Positions 36,720 through 45,958 of a stretch of 64,000 bases of DNA are shown here, in pieces. The notes beneath the pieces are model-generated. The model saw nothing but the letters and a program-made list of their open reading frames with translations, did not search any database and had not been told where the DNA came from. Location of the stretch: contig JACKDQ010000003.1 in NCBI GenBank assembly GCA_020633415.1, forward strand, positions 124,001-188,000, given 5' to 3'. How positions within the stretch are numbered: position 1 is the stretch's first letter; each line of letters opens with the position of its first letter. Source of the DNA: Deltaproteobacteria bacterium (GTDB lineage Bacteria > Myxococcota_A > Polyangia > GCA-2747355). The translations under genes were made by a program, and so were the position numbers.

Positions 36720-36733
36720 GCGCGCTTCGCGCT
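36719..36733. terminator. Short inverted repeat between convergent genes (weak terminator candidate)
   Basis: AGCGCG-CTT-CGCGCT is a perfect 6-bp stem with a 3-base loop that starts inside the TamB-like stop codon and lies between two convergent stops. There is no long T run on either strand, so intrinsic termination is only possible, not shown. Confidence 0.25.
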
Positions 36734-36736
36734 AAG

Positions 36737-37588
36737 TCACTCTTTCCAACAGGTGTCGACTTCCCGCTGGTAGGCCGCGCACTCAGCGCTCAGCCTTGTG
36801 CCGCGATTTGCCGAAAAGGTGGCGTTGCGGTGGGCAAATAGGCATTCTGCGTTGCGCGGATGAAAGCGAAACAGTCCCAGCACGCGCTCGATCGGCCGTT
36901 TGTCGGGCAGGTAGAACACTCCGCTCGAAGGGGCCATGATCCAGCGCAAGTCCGCGCGATTGGCGGCCCGCACGTGGATCGCGCCGACGAGGTGCCCGAG
37001 CTCGTGGGCGAGGATCACGCAGTCGTTCTCAACGCGCGGCCAGGCTGGCACGACGGCACTGGCGCCTTGGGCTAGACCCACTTCGCGCCCGGCTTTGCTG
37101 TAGACCATGCGCTGGTCCCAGGCGCTGATCGCGATTGCCAAGACGTGGTCGGGCGTACTACGGCTGCGGCTGTGTCGCAGCCAGCGCAACAGAGCGCGCA
37201 AATCGTGGCGGCGCTCGGCTGGATCGAAGCTGCGCTGTTTGCGTACCCGGAAGATCATGCCCGTCGATTGGTAAAGGGCATTGACGCAGCGAAGGGTCGT
37301 CGCCAGGCGCGTCGAGGCTTTGGCGTAGCGACGCTGGTATTCGTGGTCGACCCAGAGATCGATTTCGATTCCGGCGGAAGCGAGTGCAGCGCAGCGTTCG
37401 CGCTGAACACCAGTCGCGATGCAGGTGGAAAACTCCTCCGGTGAGGGGACGCTCGAGAGCGGCGCATCCATCAGGGCATTGAGCGTTTCGTTCGTCGCGC
37501 TGGTCGCCGCTGGCGGAAGTGGCTGCCTTTGAGCTGTGCAGCTTGCCGACCCGTGGACTAGCGCGCCAACGAGAATTAGCGTCCCCAA
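36737..37588 (-). CDS. Metzincin-type zinc metallopeptidase, exported
   Basis: The zinc site HELGHLVGAIH is a full HExxHxxGxxH, followed about 15 residues later by IMAPSSG, a good Met-turn, so metzincin membership is strong. Several Cys residues suit disulfides in a periplasmic protein. A hydrophobic stretch ending HGSASC before the domain is a signal or lipoprotein leader. The start is uncertain: a TTG at 37588 gives 283 residues and a short signal; the open frame reaches 37822 but would run into polA. Substrate unknown. Confidence 0.65.
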   Translation of the reverse strand: MGTLILVGALVHGSASCTAQRQPLPPAATSATNETLNALMDAPLSSVPSPEEFSTCIATGVQRERCAALASAGIEIDLWVDHEYQRRYAKASTRLATTLRCVNALYQSTGMIFRVRKQRSFDPAERRHDLRALLRWLRHSRSRSTPDHVLAIAISAWDQRMVYSKAGREVGLAQGASAVVPAWPRVENDCVILAHELGHLVGAIHVRAANRADLRWIMAPSSGVFYLPDKRPIERVLGLFRFHPRNAECLFAHRNATFSANRGTRLSAECAAYQREVDTCWKE

Positions 37589-37759
37589 GCGGCCAGCGGG
37601 TAGCGATTTCGGCTGCGGCGCGGGCTGTGTTCGCCCCGGCGCAAAATACCGCAAGCATCTCTTCGCCTTTGCGCCTAGCCCGCCGAAAATGATGCTCGCC
37701 GAGGAGGGCAGGGAACTACTGATCCAGCGGATTTGCCGTTTCGTGATAGAACCGCGTCT

Positions 37760-40429
37760 ATGTCCACCGATCCTGCTCTGTTTTTGATCGATGTTTCGGG
37801 CTTCGTCTTTCGGGCCTATCACGCGCTGCCTTCGCTGACCAACTCACGGGGTGTCCCCACAGGTGCAGTGCTGGGTTTCTGCAACATGGTGTTTCGCCTA
37901 ATCGAGGATCACAAGCCCACTCACCTGGCTGCGGTATTTGATAGCGGACGGCCGTCGTTCCGCAAGGAAATCTATGCCGACTACAAGGCCAATCGTCCAG
38001 CTGCGCCTGAGGATCTGGTGCCGCAGTTTGGGCTGGTCGAGCGTTTCGTTGATGGGGCGCGGATAGCGCGCGTCGTGCAGCCCGGTTTCGAAGCTGACGA
38101 CGTGATCGCCACGCTGGCCAGGCGTGCTCAGGCTCGCGGAATTCCGGTGACGATCGTCAGTTCGGACAAAGACCTGATGCAGCTGGTTGGCGAGCGGATC
38201 GTCTTGCTCGATACGATGAAGGAAAAGCGCTTTGGGATCGAGCAGGTCGTCGAGCGCTTTGGCGTTTCGCCCGAGCAACTGGGCGATTGGTTGGCTCTCG
38301 TTGGCGACAGTAGTGACAACATCCCTGGTGTTCCCGGCGTAGGTCCGAAAACCGCGACGACTTTGCTCCAGCAATACGGCAGCATCGAGCGGCTGCTCGC
38401 TGAGCTCGCGAGCATCAAGCGCGCAAAGCTGCGCGAGAACCTCGAGCGCAACGCCGAGATGCTGGGCCTCTCGCGCAAGTTGGTTGCACTGGTTGAAGAT
38501 TGTCCGCTCTCTTTGGAACTCGAACAGCTCGAAGTTCAAGATCTCGATCGCCCCGCGCTCTGGAAGCTTTTTGGTGAACTGGAGTTTACTCGTCTGCGCC
38601 CCAAGGTTGCGCCGCTGGATGTCATCGATCGCGCTCTCTATCAGACGGTAAGCGACGTCGAACAGCTGGACCGCGTTTTTGAACAGATCGCCCAGGCGGG
38701 AGAGTTGTCGCTCGACCTCGAGACCACCGGCATCGATCCGATGCGGGCTGATATCGTCGGCATCGCGTTGTGCTGGGCGGCGGGCGAAGCGGCCTACGTG
38801 CCCGTGGCACATCGCTATCTTGGTGTTCCCAAACAACTGCCGCTTGGTACCGTGCTCGAGCGGTTGATGCGCTTGACCCGCGAGCATCCGCTGTTGCGCC
38901 TCTGCGCCCAGAATCACAAGTATGATTGGGTTGTGCTGGCGCGGCACGGTCTGGAGCTCAAGGCTGCCGACGCTGATCCGATGTTGGCCTCATACGTGAT
39001 CGATCCAGCCCGGCAGACCCACAACCTCGACGCCTTGGCACAGAGCTATCTTGGCCACACGATGGAGAAGTTTGCCGAGGTTGCCGGCAAGCGCGACACG
39101 TTCGAGATGGTTGAGGTCGACCGGGCGACACGCTACGCGGCAGAGGATGCGGAGGTCGCTCTGCTGCTGGCGCGTCAGCTTGAGCAAAAGGTCGCGCAGG
39201 ATGCCAAGCTCTCCGAGCTTTACCGTCGCGTAGAGCTACCTTTGGCTGCCGTCCTCGCGCGCATCGAGCGGCGCGGTTGTCTGTTGGATTGTGATGTCTT
39301 GGCGGAGTTGGAGCGCGAGGTATCGCTGCAGCTCGCCGAGCTACTCGAAGGGATCCAAGAGGACGCTGGTTGGGCGATCAATCCGAACTCGCCAAAGCAG
39401 TTGCAGAAGTTGCTCTTCGAGCAGCTTGAACTGTCGACCGGGCGCAAGACCAAGACGGGGTTTTCGACGGACGCCGATGTGCTGAGCGACCTGGCGCTGG
39501 AACACCCGATCGCGGCTCGCATCGAGGAGTGGCGCAGTTTGGCTAAACTGAAGAGCGCCTACCTCGATAGTCTTCCCAAACTGATTCACCCGAAGACGGG
39601 GCGCGTCCACACGTCGTTCAATCAGGCGGTCGCCGCGACCGGGCGCTTGAGCAGCTCCGACCCGAATCTACAGAATATTCCGGTCCGCGGTGAGATCGGT
39701 CGTCGGATCCGCGAAGCGTTCATTGCTCCAGCTGGGCGGGCGATCGTTTCGGCCGACTATTCGCAGATCGAGTTGCGCATTCTGGCGCATCTTTCGGGCG
39801 ACCCGGTGTTGCGCGATGCCTTTGCCAAGGGACAGGACGTCCATACCCGCACCGCAGCGGAGGTTTTCGCCGTTCCGGCCGATTCAGTGACTGCCGAGCA
39901 GCGCCGGATCGCCAAGGCGGTCAACTTTGGTGTGATCTATGGCCAGACCGACTGGGGGTTAGCGCGGCAGTTGCGCATCCCCAAGTTTCAAGCGGCCCAG
40001 TACATCGAGGGCTATTTTGCTCGCTATGCGGGGGTACAGGCGTTCATGGAGCGGACGATCGAGGCGGCGCGCACCGACGGCTATGTCACGACATTGTTCG
40101 GTCGTCGACGGACGCTGGCCGACATCCGCGCGCGCCGGCGCGGCCCGCGGCTGTACGCCGAGCGGATGGCCCGCAACACGCCGATTCAGGGCAGTGCGGC
40201 GGACATCATCAAGTTGGCGATGATCGCGGTCGAGCGAGCGTTAGAGCAGAGCGCGCTTGATGCGCAAATGATCCTCACCGTCCACGACGAGTTGGTGTTC
40301 GAGACCGCCGCCGATCAGGTCGACGCACTTGCCGATCTAGTGAGGCAGATCATGTCCGAGGCTGCGGAGGTCAGTGTGCCGCTGGTCGTCGACGTGGGTA
40401 GCGGTGCGAACTGGGGCGAGGCACACTAG
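37760..40429 (+). CDS. polA: DNA polymerase I
   Basis: 889 residues. The ATG at 37760 starts the 5'-3' exonuclease domain (FLIDVSGFVFRAYHAL). The 3'-5' exonuclease domain keeps LDLETTGID, so proofreading looks intact. The polymerase domain has DYSQIELRILAHLSGD, the RRIAKAVNFGVIYGQ finger helix and the VHDELVFE catalytic Asp. It fills gaps and removes RNA primers. A TAGAAC hexamer lies 7 bases before the ATG, with no Shine-Dalgarno sequence. Confidence 0.95.
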   Translation: MSTDPALFLIDVSGFVFRAYHALPSLTNSRGVPTGAVLGFCNMVFRLIEDHKPTHLAAVFDSGRPSFRKEIYADYKANRPAAPEDLVPQFGLVERFVDGARIARVVQPGFEADDVIATLARRAQARGIPVTIVSSDKDLMQLVGERIVLLDTMKEKRFGIEQVVERFGVSPEQLGDWLALVGDSSDNIPGVPGVGPKTATTLLQQYGSIERLLAELASIKRAKLRENLERNAEMLGLSRKLVALVEDCPLSLELEQLEVQDLDRPALWKLFGELEFTRLRPKVAPLDVIDRALYQTVSDVEQLDRVFEQIAQAGELSLDLETTGIDPMRADIVGIALCWAAGEAAYVPVAHRYLGVPKQLPLGTVLERLMRLTREHPLLRLCAQNHKYDWVVLARHGLELKAADADPMLASYVIDPARQTHNLDALAQSYLGHTMEKFAEVAGKRDTFEMVEVDRATRYAAEDAEVALLLARQLEQKVAQDAKLSELYRRVELPLAAVLARIERRGCLLDCDVLAELEREVSLQLAELLEGIQEDAGWAINPNSPKQLQKLLFEQLELSTGRKTKTGFSTDADVLSDLALEHPIAARIEEWRSLAKLKSAYLDSLPKLIHPKTGRVHTSFNQAVAATGRLSSSDPNLQNIPVRGEIGRRIREAFIAPAGRAIVSADYSQIELRILAHLSGDPVLRDAFAKGQDVHTRTAAEVFAVPADSVTAEQRRIAKAVNFGVIYGQTDWGLARQLRIPKFQAAQYIEGYFARYAGVQAFMERTIEAARTDGYVTTLFGRRRTLADIRARRRGPRLYAERMARNTPIQGSAADIIKLAMIAVERALEQSALDAQMILTVHDELVFETAADQVDALADLVRQIMSEAAEVSVPLVVDVGSGANWGEAH

Positions 40430-40461
40430 CACGCTGCGCTGTGAACCCGTCCGGCTGATAG

Positions 40462-41583
40462 CTATTCGAGTCGCTTGCGACAGCCAAACTCGATCGTTAC
40501 GCGTCCGCCGATCAGCTGCTTGCAGGTCTTCTCACAGAGCACCAAGGTGCTTGGCGCGACTGTCGTGTCGACGTAGTAGCCGTCTTTGTCCTGGCAAGCG
40601 TCTGCCGCCGCGACCCTATCGACTGGGCCCTTGCCGAGAATAGAGACCCAGATGCGCTGCAGGTCGATCAGCTGCTCGCTCGACGGAGCATCGGGGATCA
40701 TCGCCGTGCACTCTGGCGCCGTGCTATCGATAATCGTCTGGGCGAGCTGCGGGAAGATTGGCTTCCAGTCGCTGCTGCAAACGGAAAACTTTACACCGTT
40801 GGTGCGAGCGGTCAGGTCGAGGTAGGTGCTGCCGGTTCGCGCTCCAGTCGCACAGCCGCGGATGGGGACATCGCCGAAGGCGACGATGCTGTGGAAGTAG
40901 ATCGGTTGGTTGAAGGTCTTTGTCGGCAGTTTCTTGAGGCCGTTAATAAACCAGTCGGCCGTGTGTTCGCTGTCGTCATCGCTAATCGCGATGAAGTTCT
41001 TGACCGCATTGTCGCGGAGAAAGTCGGCATACTGTGGAAACAGCTCGAGGATCTTGTCCAGACCATCGGCACTGAGCACCGTTTGTTTGATGTGGCGGAA
41101 GCGCGGGCCGTCATTGCAGGCCGCGGCGCCGAGCGGTGGCGCGATGCAGATCTTCGTGCCATCGGCGATCAGGACAACGCGATAATCAACCTTCTGAGCA
41201 TCGATAAACGCCGCGAAAGCATTGAGATTATTCTGAACGGCAGCTGTCTCTTCGCCCATGCTGTCGGAGGTGTCGACGAAGGCGATGATATCGACCGGTT
41301 TGCGGGTGATGTCCGCACCGATCGTCGTACTCGCGCAGGTTGGCCAGTTCTTATCGTCGATGCCGCCGTCGGCGCGACAAAAGTGATAGGCGAAATAACA
41401 GTCGTCGTCCTGACAGTCCGACAACCCGTCGCCGTCGTTGTCGATGCCATCGGTGCAGTCGGTCGCGCGGGTGCCTTCGGTCTTCTGCTCCTCGGCGGTG
41501 GCCGTACAGGCCAGCTTGGCGGTCGCACTGAGAAGGAGCACCCCAACGAAGAGACCAAACGTTTTCAGTCGTGGTGTATTCAC
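40462..41583 (-). CDS. Von Willebrand A domain envelope protein with DNDGDG calcium motif
   Basis: 373 residues from a GTG. The signal helix ends near KLACTA, a possible lipobox. Residues about 42-62 (DGIDNDGDGLSDCQDDDC) are a calcium-binding, Cys-paired repeat common in myxobacterial surface proteins. A VWA domain with MIDAS residues DTSDS follows at about 100-290. The remaining cysteines suggest disulfides. Probably an exposed adhesion or binding protein. The start codon is only 18 bases from the divergent histidine kinase start. Confidence 0.8.
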   Translation of the reverse strand: MNTPRLKTFGLFVGVLLLSATAKLACTATAEEQKTEGTRATDCTDGIDNDGDGLSDCQDDDCYFAYHFCRADGGIDDKNWPTCASTTIGADITRKPVDIIAFVDTSDSMGEETAAVQNNLNAFAAFIDAQKVDYRVVLIADGTKICIAPPLGAAACNDGPRFRHIKQTVLSADGLDKILELFPQYADFLRDNAVKNFIAISDDDSEHTADWFINGLKKLPTKTFNQPIYFHSIVAFGDVPIRGCATGARTGSTYLDLTARTNGVKFSVCSSDWKPIFPQLAQTIIDSTAPECTAMIPDAPSSEQLIDLQRIWVSILGKGPVDRVAAADACQDKDGYYVDTTVAPSTLVLCEKTCKQLIGGRVTIEFGCRKRLE

Positions 41584-41601
41584 AGCCCCAGCCTACCGTA
41601 A
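41584..41601. promoter_or_regulatory. 18-bp divergent promoter region with overlapping -10 hexamers
   Basis: On the minus strand TAGGCT (41590-41595) lies exactly 6 bases before the VWA gene's GTG. On the plus strand TACCGT (41594-41599) lies 5 bases before a TTG in frame with the kinase (41605) and 2 before its ATG (41602). The two hexamers share two bases, so both polymerases could not bind at once. Confidence 0.5.
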
Positions 41602-43443
41602 ATGTTGCAGAGAGGCGAGTTGTGTCAGCTTGCGCAAATGTGGAGTGCGTGGTCTTCTTCGGTGGTGCGTTCAGATGAACAGGCACTGGTCCGCGAACGG
41701 AGGAAATCTCGAGCGATCCGCGAGATTGCGCGAGCCGTAGGATCTACGCTTGACCTCGACGATCTGCTGCGGTTGATCGTCGGCAAGATCCCCGACCTAA
41801 TGGATGCCGAGCGCTCGACGCTTTATCTGCTCGACCACGATCGCGGTGAGCTCTGGACCAAGGTGCTGCAGGCAGAAGAGCTGCGCGAGATTCGCCTGCG
41901 CGTAGGCGAGGGGATCGCCGGTTGGGTGGCGATGACCGGTGAGACGGTCAACATTGCTGATGCCTATCAGGACCCGCGCTTTTCCCCGGAGATCGACCGG
42001 CGCAGTGGTTACCAGACCAAGTCGATGCTCTGCGTGCCGCTCAAGAATAACCAGGGCCAGCTGATCGGTGTCACCCAGGTCTTGAACAAGCGCGATGGCG
42101 GCGCCTTTACGGCTGAGGACGTCGATTTGCTCGAGTCGATCGTCAGTCAGGCGAGCGTTGCGATCGAAAACAGCAAGCTGTATCTGTCGGTAGTTAAGAA
42201 GAACGCGCAGCTGCTAGAGGCGCAACAGTTGCTTCGGCGGCGCGTGCGAGAGCTCGACTTGCTGCGTCAGATCGAGCGTGATATTGCCGGAGCGACGGAA
42301 GTCGCCGAGGTGCTCGATGGTTTGCTCAAGCGGACCACTGCCTTGATCGGCGCCGAGGCGGGCAGCATTCTGTTGCTCGATGCCGAGAGCGACCGATTGT
42401 TCTTTCGCAGCGCTACCGGCGAGCGCAGTGCTGCGCTGCGCTCAGTGACGGTCGCGATGGGCGAGGGGATCGCCGGTTGGGTCGCCCAGAATGGCGAGGC
42501 GGTTCGCGTGAGAAATCCCAGCGAGGATCCCAGACACAATCGTGAGCTGGCTGAGCGGATCGGTTTTCAGCCGCGCAACATCCTCTGTGTGCCGCTACGC
42601 GGTGGGAATGTACACGGCGCGATCGAGCTGTTGTCCAAAGTCGGCAAAGACGCGTTCGACGAAGACGACCAGCGTTTGCTGACGATCATCGCTGCTCGCG
42701 CGGCGCAGGCGATCGAGTTGGCGCGGATCAAGGAACAGCAGCTGCGCGATCGGCGTCTGGCGAGCATTGGGCAGATGCTTTCTGGCGTGTTGCATGACCT
42801 CAAGACGCCGATGACGGTGATCTCCGGCTACACCCAGCTGATGGCATCGAGCGACGACGATGCGACGCGCCAGGAATATGCCGAGTTGGTGATGCGTCAA
42901 TTCGATGTGCTGGCGACGATGACCAAAGAGGTCCTGGCATTTGCCCGGGGCGAGTCCAACATCTTGATCCGCCGGGTCTATATCAACAAGTTCCTCGACG
43001 AGATGCGGACGCACCTCGCCCATGAATTTGATGGCAAGTCGATCGAACTGAAGATCGACGCACGCTATCGTGGTACCGCACAACTGGACGAGGGCAAGTT
43101 TAGGCGGGTTTTTCACAACATTGCGCGCAATGCTGCTGAAGCAATGCCAAACGGCGGAACCTTTACCATCGAGGTCGATCTCGAGGGCGACCAGCTGGTC
43201 TTCCTGTTCTCTGATAGTGGCCAGGGTATTCCGGCCGAGTTGGAAGGGCGACTGTTCGACGCTTTTGCCACCTCAGGCAAGGTCGATGGAACGGGTCTCG
43301 GACTAGCGATCGTCAAGAAGATCATCGACGAGCACGGTGGCACGATCGACTATCGGTCGACCTCAAGCGGAACGACGTTCGCGATCCGTTTGCCTATGGC
43401 TACGACGAGTAGTGCTAGCAACCCGCGCATCAGCACCGAATGA
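41602..43443 (+). CDS. Double-GAF soluble histidine kinase
   Basis: Up to 613 residues, no membrane segment. Two GAF domains at about 45-195 and 225-370, both with the GEGIAGWVA signature. HisKA follows with His398 (VLHDLKTPM), then an ATPase domain with HNIARNAAEAM, FSDSGQGIP and GTGLGLAIVKK. The HDLKTP form is common in kinases acting on NtrC-type regulators. The start is uncertain (ATG 41602, TTG 41605 or ATG 41638). Ligand unknown. Confidence 0.85.
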   Translation: MLQRGELCQLAQMWSAWSSSVVRSDEQALVRERRKSRAIREIARAVGSTLDLDDLLRLIVGKIPDLMDAERSTLYLLDHDRGELWTKVLQAEELREIRLRVGEGIAGWVAMTGETVNIADAYQDPRFSPEIDRRSGYQTKSMLCVPLKNNQGQLIGVTQVLNKRDGGAFTAEDVDLLESIVSQASVAIENSKLYLSVVKKNAQLLEAQQLLRRRVRELDLLRQIERDIAGATEVAEVLDGLLKRTTALIGAEAGSILLLDAESDRLFFRSATGERSAALRSVTVAMGEGIAGWVAQNGEAVRVRNPSEDPRHNRELAERIGFQPRNILCVPLRGGNVHGAIELLSKVGKDAFDEDDQRLLTIIAARAAQAIELARIKEQQLRDRRLASIGQMLSGVLHDLKTPMTVISGYTQLMASSDDDATRQEYAELVMRQFDVLATMTKEVLAFARGESNILIRRVYINKFLDEMRTHLAHEFDGKSIELKIDARYRGTAQLDEGKFRRVFHNIARNAAEAMPNGGTFTIEVDLEGDQLVFLFSDSGQGIPAELEGRLFDAFATSGKVDGTGLGLAIVKKIIDEHGGTIDYRSTSSGTTFAIRLPMATTSSASNPRISTE

Positions 43444-43466
43444 ACAGCAGATCGCGAGCAAGATCG

Positions 43467-44405
43467 CTAGCTGGCGATCGCCGCGTCCGCGTGCTCTGCC
43501 AGTTCGCGCAATAGCTGTCGGGCCAGCGCGCGTACTTCGGGCTGTCGCCGCCAACGGGTAGCATTGCGCAGCAATCGTTCCCCGCTGTCCCGCGCTCCAC
43601 AACGCACCAACGCTGCGCCGACCCAAGGTTGGGCGAGCGGGTGTGCTTCATCTTGATGGGCGAGTAGCGCAGCGAGTAGCGTCGGATTCGGCTCGGCGCG
43701 ATATAGGGTGTGTGCGGCGGCGCCGCAGAGTTGGTTGTCGGCCAGGAAGCTCGCGGTCTCTTTGATGCCCCGAGGGTCACCCCGGCGGACCAGGGCCATC
43801 GCGGCCTCCAATCGGGTGCTGGGACATGGATCGCTTAACAGCGCTAACAGTCCCGCCGTCGCCGGTGGAAAGGGAATGTCGCCGAGTGCCGCAGCCGCCG
43901 AACCACGGACCTCAGCATCGGGGTCAGCTAAGCTCTCGATCAACGCGTTCGCGCAGTGCTGGGCGGCCTTCTCTCCGAGAACGTTGACAGCTTGGAAGCG
44001 CAAGTCGGCGTCGGCGTCGGCCAGCAGTGGCGTCAGCGCGCCGACTACCTGCTCAACCTCGTTTGCCGTCGAGTCCTCGCTGAGACACTGGCCGATCGCC
44101 AAGACCACTGTTTGTTTGGCCTTCGTGTCACGCTCCTCGTCGAGTGCGTCCAGTAGGGTCTCGAGCGCTGCCCAGCTGGCGCCGTGCTGAGCGGACGCGC
44201 TCAGGGCGCGATAGGCTGCAGCGCGGACGTCAGCCTCGTGGTCCGAGATACAAGACTTGAGGGCTTCGATGACCGGGGCTTCGTCGCTCGGCAGGAGGGC
44301 GAAGTGTTCAGCCGCGGCGACGCGTGCAGCCGCGCTCTCTGCAGCGAGATCTCTGAGCGCTGCCTCTTTGGTGAGTTGAGCTGGGCGTAGCTTCTCTGAC
44401 AGCAT
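43467..44405 (-). CDS. HEAT/PBS-lyase-repeat protein
   Basis: 312 residues made of about eight HEAT-like helical pairs of roughly 31 residues (for example SDHEADVRAAAYRALS, ADADLRFQAVNVLGE, DPDAEVRGSAAAALGDI). It has no signal peptide and is presumably a cytoplasmic scaffold. It follows the RicT-like gene by 5 bases, so the two are co-transcribed; a role near that complex is only a guess. Confidence 0.8.
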   Translation of the reverse strand: MLSEKLRPAQLTKEAALRDLAAESAAARVAAAEHFALLPSDEAPVIEALKSCISDHEADVRAAAYRALSASAQHGASWAALETLLDALDEERDTKAKQTVVLAIGQCLSEDSTANEVEQVVGALTPLLADADADLRFQAVNVLGEKAAQHCANALIESLADPDAEVRGSAAAALGDIPFPPATAGLLALLSDPCPSTRLEAAMALVRRGDPRGIKETASFLADNQLCGAAAHTLYRAEPNPTLLAALLAHQDEAHPLAQPWVGAALVRCGARDSGERLLRNATRWRRQPEVRALARQLLRELAEHADAAIAS

Positions 44406-44410
44406 GTCGC

Positions 44411-45892
44411 TTACTCTTGTGGGCCCAGCTCGCGCGTCGCCTGGTCCCGTTTGCGTTTGCCCGGCTCGACGGGGGCTTCGACGATCAGCAGGTTAGCTGG
44501 ATAGGTTTCGAAGCTGCCGTCCTCGCGCTCGACGCGGACCAACCGCCGCAAAATGTCGACTTCGCGAATCGTGCCATGACCATCCGGTGTCCTGACCTTG
44601 CGGCCTACTTTGGGCAAGTCTTTGCGCGCTTCTTGGTAGAGCTTTTGCTCGTACGCTAGGCAGCACTTGAGGCGGCCGCATTGGCCGGAGACTTTTGTTG
44701 GGTTGAGCACGAGGTTCTGATCCTTGGCCATGCGGATGCTGACCGGATCGAACCCCTGAAGGAAACGCGAGCAACAAAGCTCCTGCCCGCACGAGCCGAT
44801 GCCGCCGGTAAAGCCAGCTGCGTCTCTCACGCCGATCTGTCGCATTTCGATCCGAACGTGCAGGCGACTGGCGAGCTCCTTAACCAGTGATCGAAAATCG
44901 ACCCGATTCTCCGCCGCAAAGAAGAACAGCGCCTTGTTGCCGGCGTGCAGGTACTCGGTGCGCACCAGCTTCATCTGCAGCCTGTTTTGGCGGATCTGGG
45001 CTTGGCAGAGTGCGTGCGCTTCAGCTTGGCGGGCGACGTTTCGCTGTTGCTGGCGGCGGTCGCTATTATCGAGGGCGCGAAGCAGCTTTGGCACGTCGCT
45101 ATCGCGCATTTGTCGGGTTGGACGGGAGATCACCGTGCCGATCGCCAGCCCGCGGTCGGTTTCGACCACGACGGGGGTTCCCGGCTCAACGCCGTCGTTT
45201 TTGCAGGAGAAGAGGTGCACTTTGTCGCCCAAATTGTGCACCCGCACTGCGGCGATGTACTGCAGTTCCCCTTTTTGCGGTGGCGCTTCGTCATCGATCA
45301 GGGCAAAGACATCTTCTCCATCGGGATCGCGCTCGAGTTGCCGTTCGGGCGGAAGTTCGGCCGAATCATCGTCCTCTTGTGCGGCCGTTTCGCTGGCGAG
45401 CGGGCTTTCCTCGAACCATGCGTCTTCATCGGGGAAGCCCAGCGCGTCGGTCTTTGGCTCGATCGACTCCGCGGCGGGTGTTTGAATTTCGCGGGAGTCC
45501 GTTCGGCCGCGTCGTCGCCGTCGTCGGCGCCGAGCTGGATCTGTGGCAGCGGTTTCCTCGCCCGCCGGGCCCGCCGGGCCCGCCGGGCCGACCGGCTTGC
45601 GTTGTTCGCGCCGTTCCGCAGGGTTTGAGCTGCGCGCCTTGCGCTCACCCCGTTCGTCGCCCCCGCGTTGTCGCCGTCGTCCACCGCGGCTGCGCGTGCT
45701 TGAGCCGGGTTCCCGGCGCTCGCCACCACGCTCGGTGGAGCGCTGTGGCCGCGACTCGCCCGCAGTCGGCTGTTTTCCCTCGCCTTCGCTGTTGCTAGGC
45801 GGGTTGGCGTCGCTCGCACCGCCGCGTCCGCGGCCCCGGCGTCTTCTACGGCGATTTCGTCCCGCTGGAGGAGACTGGCCGTCTTCGGTCAT
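44411..45892 (-). CDS. ricT: RicT/YaaT-like PSP1 protein with long Arg-rich N-terminal extension
   Basis: 493 residues. The C-terminal 270 match the PSP1/RicT family: GDKVHLFSC near the start, then cysteine pairs GSCGQELCC and GQCGRLKCCL that in Bacillus hold an Fe-S cluster. There RicT works with RicA and RicF in RNA processing and phosphorelay control. The first 200 residues are an extra disordered region, highly basic (runs of 6-8 Arg, RGRGRGG) with a GPAGPAGPAG stretch and then an acidic block. RGG-like regions often bind RNA. It follows holB, the usual order in this family. Confidence 0.85.
   Translation of the reverse strand: MTEDGQSPPAGRNRRRRRRGRGRGGASDANPPSNSEGEGKQPTAGESRPQRSTERGGERREPGSSTRSRGGRRRQRGGDERGERKARSSNPAERREQRKPVGPAGPAGPAGEETAATDPARRRRRRRRGRTDSREIQTPAAESIEPKTDALGFPDEDAWFEESPLASETAAQEDDDSAELPPERQLERDPDGEDVFALIDDEAPPQKGELQYIAAVRVHNLGDKVHLFSCKNDGVEPGTPVVVETDRGLAIGTVISRPTRQMRDSDVPKLLRALDNSDRRQQQRNVARQAEAHALCQAQIRQNRLQMKLVRTEYLHAGNKALFFFAAENRVDFRSLVKELASRLHVRIEMRQIGVRDAAGFTGGIGSCGQELCCSRFLQGFDPVSIRMAKDQNLVLNPTKVSGQCGRLKCCLAYEQKLYQEARKDLPKVGRKVRTPDGHGTIREVDILRRLVRVEREDGSFETYPANLLIVEAPVEPGKRKRDQATRELGPQE
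45561..45587. repeat. 9-bp tandem repeat (three copies) encoding Gly-Pro-Ala
   Basis: Three perfect 9-bp copies in the RicT-like gene's disordered region, giving a collagen-like GPAGPAGPAG. Only C and G occur. In-frame expansion is possible. Confidence 0.85.
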
Positions 45893-45958
45893 CGGTTGTG
45901 TTCCAAAACGGCGATGCTGTCGTCGGTGGTGACGAGCCCGCGTGCTTGGGCGCGTCGG

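Noticed and set aside
37398..37658. Apparent signal peptide (MLAVFCAGANTARA) in another frame before the metzincin
   Set aside because: It would need a frameshift to join the zinc-site frame, and no slippery run is visible; kept only as a note on the uncertain start.
44887..45798. Long Arg/Pro-rich plus-strand frame opposite the RicT-like gene
   Set aside because: It arises from the GC-rich repeats read on the other strand; no ribosome site or recognisable domain.
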